Below, in pieces: positions 6,503 to 8,853 of a stretch of DNA of 8,853 nt. The stretch comes from Pseudomonadota bacterium (GTDB lineage Bacteria; Pseudomonadota; Gammaproteobacteria; Enterobacterales; Succinivibrionaceae). The DNA lies in the NCBI GenBank assembly GCA_023460615.1, contig JAEWPL010000179.1, positions 1 to 8,853 on the forward strand, written 5' to 3'. The stretch's first letter is position 1. The number at the start of each line of letters is the position of its first letter. Under the pieces are notes generated by a model. The model ran no database searches. It was given only the letters and a program-made list of their open reading frames with translations, and was not told the origin of the DNA. Position numbers and translations under genes: made by a program.

Positions 6503-6508
6503 ATTATA
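6503..6508 (-). promoter_or_regulatory. -10 box of the S24 repressor gene
   Basis: A perfect TATAAT on the minus strand lies directly after the inverted repeat at 6510-6527, leaving a leader of about 50 bases before the ATG at 6445. The -35 element is poor (TTTTAT at 17 bases). A second candidate, TATACT, lies closer to the gene. Confidence 0.5.
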
Positions 6509-6509
6509 A

Positions 6510-6527
6510 ATGCTCACAAATGAGCAT
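6510..6527. promoter_or_regulatory. Candidate operator of the S24 repressor (ATGCTCA-N4-TGAGCAT)
   Basis: A perfect 7-bp inverted repeat with a 4-bp spacer (CAAA) occupies the -35/-10 spacer of the repressor promoter, ending one base from TATAAT. This placement is typical of autoregulatory CI-type operators. No second copy with both arms was seen elsewhere in the window, including upstream of either transporter. Confidence 0.58.
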
Positions 6528-6586
6528 AAAATACTTAAAAATGCGCTTTAAAGTGACAGAAATGATTAAATTAGGTGCATTAAAGT

Positions 6587-7801
6587 TTAGTTATTGCTGT
6601 TGTTAGCATTAGCTCTTTGTTTAAAAGTTTTTGGAGCTAAAGTGATGAGATATATGCCTAAAACTACTAAGACTGAGCCTGAAGCAAAGTAAACGCTATT
6701 AAAGGATAGGAAAGTTACTAAAAAGCCACCTATGATAGGACCTATAGCACCACCTACCATTTGAGCTGAGAAGAGTAGGCCAAAGCCTGTGCCACGAATA
6801 TTACTTGGAGTAAAGAGTACTAGAATTGAGTTTGCAGATGGAAAAATTCCTGAAAAAGCTAAACCACAAACAAATTGCATAAGCGCAAATAGCCACAGCA
6901 TATTTGGTAGTCCTTGCATAGCAATGAGAGTACCTGCAACTAGTAAAGCGATGGTAAGTGTTTTATAAAAGCCGTGCTTTTGTCCAGCTTTTCCCCAAAT
7001 AGGAGCTGCAATTGACCCTGCAAAGCCACCTAAGGATAGTACTAAGCCAGATAAAATCATGACATCATGAGAGCTTTGATTTAGCTTTTCCACATACAAT
7101 GCAACAATAGGCTGAATTTGCATGATCACAAAATTGGTAAAGCCAACAACAAATAATAGGATTAAGAGATTCTTGTCTTTAAGTAAACTTAAATAACCAG
7201 GTGCCTTTTGATTTACAGGATCTGTGCTTTCTTGTTTTTTGGGTTCTTTAATAAAAAGAATAGTGGTAATACTAATCAAAGATAAGGCTGCAGCTCCTAT
7301 AAAAAAGGAATTTCGCATACCAAAGGAAGTTGCTAAGATACCACCTAGTAGGGGACCTAAAATAGAGCCTGTAATATTAGCACTTTGCATTAAGCCCATA
7401 GCAAAACCTAATTTCTTTTTAGGAGCGTAAGCTGAGAGCATCACAAGGCAAGCTGGCCATAAGCCTGCAGCTACACCTTGGAAAGCACGAACAAGAAATA
7501 GCTCAAAAGGAGTGGTGACAATACCTGCTAAAAAATAAGTGATGGCAATTAAAACACTTGATCTTATGATCATAGGTTTTTTGCCCATCTTATCTGATAG
7601 CTTTCCCCACAAGGGAGCAGCAAATGCACTTATAGCAAAGGAGATTGCAAAAACTAAGCCTGACCACATGGACAGGCTTTCACGACTTGCACCTAGCTCT
7701 TTATCTAGGTAGATAGGTAAAAATGGTATTAGCATGGTGTAGCTTGAGCTCATTAAAAGAGCAAAACTAACAAGCAGTGCTAATACAATTTTCCAGTTCA
7801 T
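6587..7801 (-). CDS. MFS transporter, MdtG-like (DHA1 family)
   Basis: This 404-aa inner-membrane protein has about 12 hydrophobic helices and is a likely proton-driven multidrug or metabolite exporter. Residues 44-70 follow the E. coli MdtG pattern closely: SMWSGLVF, then SAFAAPLWGKLSDKMGKK with motif A at 66-75. Helix 5 carries the antiporter motif SILGPLLGG. The tail is polar (ANANNSNN). It is a paralog of the transporter at 4485-5681, and the short stretch CCCCACAAGGGAGC is even shared at DNA level in the motif A region. The ATG at 7801 is the first possible start and begins just before helix 1, but no good ribosome binding site precedes it. galU ends 39 bases upstream with at most a weak terminator, so read-through from galU is possible. 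Drug efflux is inferred from family membership; no substrate can be read from the sequence. Confidence 0.9.
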   Translation of the reverse strand: MNWKIVLALLVSFALLMSSSYTMLIPFLPIYLDKELGASRESLSMWSGLVFAISFAISAFAAPLWGKLSDKMGKKPMIIRSSVLIAITYFLAGIVTTPFELFLVRAFQGVAAGLWPACLVMLSAYAPKKKLGFAMGLMQSANITGSILGPLLGGILATSFGMRNSFFIGAAALSLISITTILFIKEPKKQESTDPVNQKAPGYLSLLKDKNLLILLFVVGFTNFVIMQIQPIVALYVEKLNQSSHDVMILSGLVLSLGGFAGSIAAPIWGKAGQKHGFYKTLTIALLVAGTLIAMQGLPNMLWLFALMQFVCGLAFSGIFPSANSILVLFTPSNIRGTGFGLLFSAQMVGGAIGPIIGGFLVTFLSFNSVYFASGSVLVVLGIYLITLAPKTFKQRANANNSNN

Positions 7802-7813
7802 TAAAGGTAACCA

Positions 7814-7845
7814 AAAGCAAAAAAGTGAGTAAGTATCTTATTACT
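7814..7845 (-). terminator. Possible weak terminator after galU
   Basis: A six-pair, AT-only stem (TAAGTA paired with TACTTA, 6-base loop) overlaps the galU stop and is followed on the minus strand by CTCACTTTTTT. The stem is too weak to be sure of termination; partial read-through into the transporter gene is likely. Confidence 0.3.
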
Positions 7846-8752
7846 TATTAAAGTATTTGGCTAATGATTTTTTTAACTCTGCTCCAATTTCTTTGTTACG
7901 TAAAGCATAGTCGATAAAGGTCTCTACATAACCTAGTTTATTACCACAGTCATGGGATCTGCCTACGATATTATAAGCTTCAATATCCATCATATTCATG
8001 AGTAAATCGATGGTATCAGTAAGTTGGAATTCACCACCAGCACCGATAGGAGTCTTTTTAAATAAAGACCAAATCTCTGTAGGTAGAACATAGCGACCTA
8101 CAACTGCGTAATTTGATGGAGCTTCACCAACTTTTGGCTTTTCCACCATAGACTTGATGCCAATAGATTCACCAGGTTTTAAATCCTTTTTATCAATATC
8201 TACAATACCATAAGCACTTACAGCTTCATCTGGTACTTTTTCTACCATGATTTGAGGATTTCCAGTTTCCTCAAAACGGCGGATCATAGCTGATAGGTTA
8301 TCTGTTGCAAGATCAGATTTACTCTCATCAATGATTACATCAGGCAAAATTACTGCAAAAGGATTTTTACAAATAATAGGACTTGCACATTGAATAGCGT
8401 GAGCTAAACCTTTAGATTCACCTTGGCGTACACTTAAGATAGAAACGTCATCAGGAATAATGTTTTGCACTTCAGCTAAAAGCTGACGTTTAACACGCTT
8501 TTCAAGAGTAGCCTCGAGCTCAAAAGAAGTATCAAAGTGATTTTCAATTGCATTCTTAGAAGAATGGGTGATTAACACAATGTTTTTAATGCCAGCCTTT
8601 ACCGCCTCAGTTACCACGTATTGAATTAGAGGTTTATCAACTAGAGGCATCATCTCCTTAGGAATAGCCTTTGTAGCTGGTAGTAAACGTGTACCTAAGC
8701 CTGCAACAGGAATAACTGCATACTTGATATTTCCAAAATTCTGATCTGGCAT
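7841..8752 (-). CDS. galU: UTP--glucose-1-phosphate uridylyltransferase
   Basis: This cytoplasmic enzyme joins UTP and glucose-1-phosphate into UDP-glucose for lipopolysaccharide, capsule, glycogen-type and galactose pathways. The 303-aa product is almost the E. coli length (302 aa) and follows its sequence closely. The nucleotide-binding signature GLGTRLLPATKAIPKEM is at 18-34. It is followed by DKPLIQYVV, HSSKNAIENHFDTSFELE, the LPDVIIDE metal-binding strand, VEKPK, GAGGEFQLTD and HDCGNKLGY, all intact. The frame could be extended two codons to a TTG at 8758. However, the AAGAGG site is eight bases from the ATG at 8752 and only two bases from that TTG, so ATG is preferred. The upstream membrane gene ends 12 bases before this start and its stop overlaps the ribosome binding site, implying co-transcription and translational coupling. 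The identification is close to certain. Confidence 0.98.
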   Translation of the reverse strand: MPDQNFGNIKYAVIPVAGLGTRLLPATKAIPKEMMPLVDKPLIQYVVTEAVKAGIKNIVLITHSSKNAIENHFDTSFELEATLEKRVKRQLLAEVQNIIPDDVSILSVRQGESKGLAHAIQCASPIICKNPFAVILPDVIIDESKSDLATDNLSAMIRRFEETGNPQIMVEKVPDEAVSAYGIVDIDKKDLKPGESIGIKSMVEKPKVGEAPSNYAVVGRYVLPTEIWSLFKKTPIGAGGEFQLTDTIDLLMNMMDIEAYNIVGRSHDCGNKLGYVETFIDYALRNKEIGAELKKSLAKYFNK

Positions 8753-8760
8753 TTTCAAAA

Positions 8761-8766
8761 CCTCTT
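8761..8766 (-). promoter_or_regulatory. galU: galU ribosome binding site overlapping the upstream stop codon
   Basis: AAGAGG on the minus strand is eight bases from the ATG at 8752. Its first two A residues are also the last two of the TAA stop (8767-8765) of the preceding gene. Ribosomes finishing that gene would stop directly at the galU start site. Confidence 0.78.
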
Positions 8767-8853
8767 AATTATTGTTATTAGTTTTTTCTTTGATGATCTC
8801 TGGGTACTTTTTAATCAGCACCACACCAGTTATTAGGGCAAAAATTGTGTTTA
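8765..8853 (-). CDS. C-terminus of an unidentified membrane protein (5' part outside window)
   Basis: An open frame enters from the right edge and ends at TAA (8767-8765) after 28 complete codons. It encodes a hydrophobic stretch (IFALITGVVLI) followed by a charged tail (KKYPEIIKEKTNNNN), as expected for a final membrane helix with a cytoplasmic C-terminus. The tight junction with the galU ribosome binding site supports it as a real gene in the same operon. The family cannot be recognised from so short a piece. A role in envelope or polysaccharide work would fit galU but is only a guess. Confidence 0.62.
   Translation of the reverse strand, partial: NTIFALITGVVLIKKYPEIIKEKTNNNN

Noticed and set aside
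6528..6586. Terminator after the MdtG-like transporter at 6587
   Set aside because: Only short AT-rich symmetric stretches were found, with mismatches and no stable GC stem before a T run.
8750..8758. TTG start for galU at 8758
   Set aside because: The AAGAGG site would be only two bases away. The ATG at 8752 has ideal spacing and gives the usual GalU length.

Overview
The window looks like ordinary chromosome from an AT-rich, probably anaerobic or microaerophilic gammaproteobacterium. GalU reads almost like the Enterobacterales enzyme, and both efflux proteins resemble E. coli MdtG. A PerR-type peroxide sensor sits next to a rubrerythrin, which is typical of anaerobes. A Succinivibrionaceae-like host would fit, but that is inference from gene content and not a demonstrated placement. 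No RNA gene, CRISPR array, insertion sequence or prophage structural gene was seen. Every gene found is on the minus strand, so transcription runs from high to low coordinates. The longest gap without a gene is about 280 bases.

Reading in the direction of transcription, the right edge holds the last 28 codons of a membrane protein whose stop codon overlaps the galU ribosome binding site. galU (UDP-glucose synthesis) follows, then an MdtG-like MFS transporter 46 bases or less downstream. Next is an orphan XRE/S24-type (CI/LexA-fold) repressor with a clean inverted repeat in its own promoter, and then a second MdtG-like transporter. The two transporters are paralogs. The second is unusually rich in cysteine and has a -10 box so close to its ATG that it may be translated from a leaderless message.

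The middle is an oxidative-stress unit of perR followed 19 bases later by rbr. A 23-bp near-perfect palindrome upstream of perR looks like a PerR/Fur-type operator, and a strong terminator follows rbr. The rubrerythrin carries rubredoxin-like Cys4 modules at both ends.

The left third holds two tandem methyl-accepting chemotaxis receptors separated by an intrinsic terminator; the second is cut by the window edge. They share architecture and a conserved translation-start context, and 122 bp of their signalling-domain DNA are identical with no silent differences, which points to recent gene conversion or duplication.

Three start codons were revised from the longest open frame: MCP to 2973, the repressor to 6445 and galU to 8752. 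Ribosome-binding-site spacing supports all three, and paralog or ortholog comparison also supports the MCP and galU starts. I did not find a convincing wholly new system. The best leads are the repressor/transporter cluster, the dual-rubredoxin rubrerythrin with its operator, and the homogenised receptor pair.
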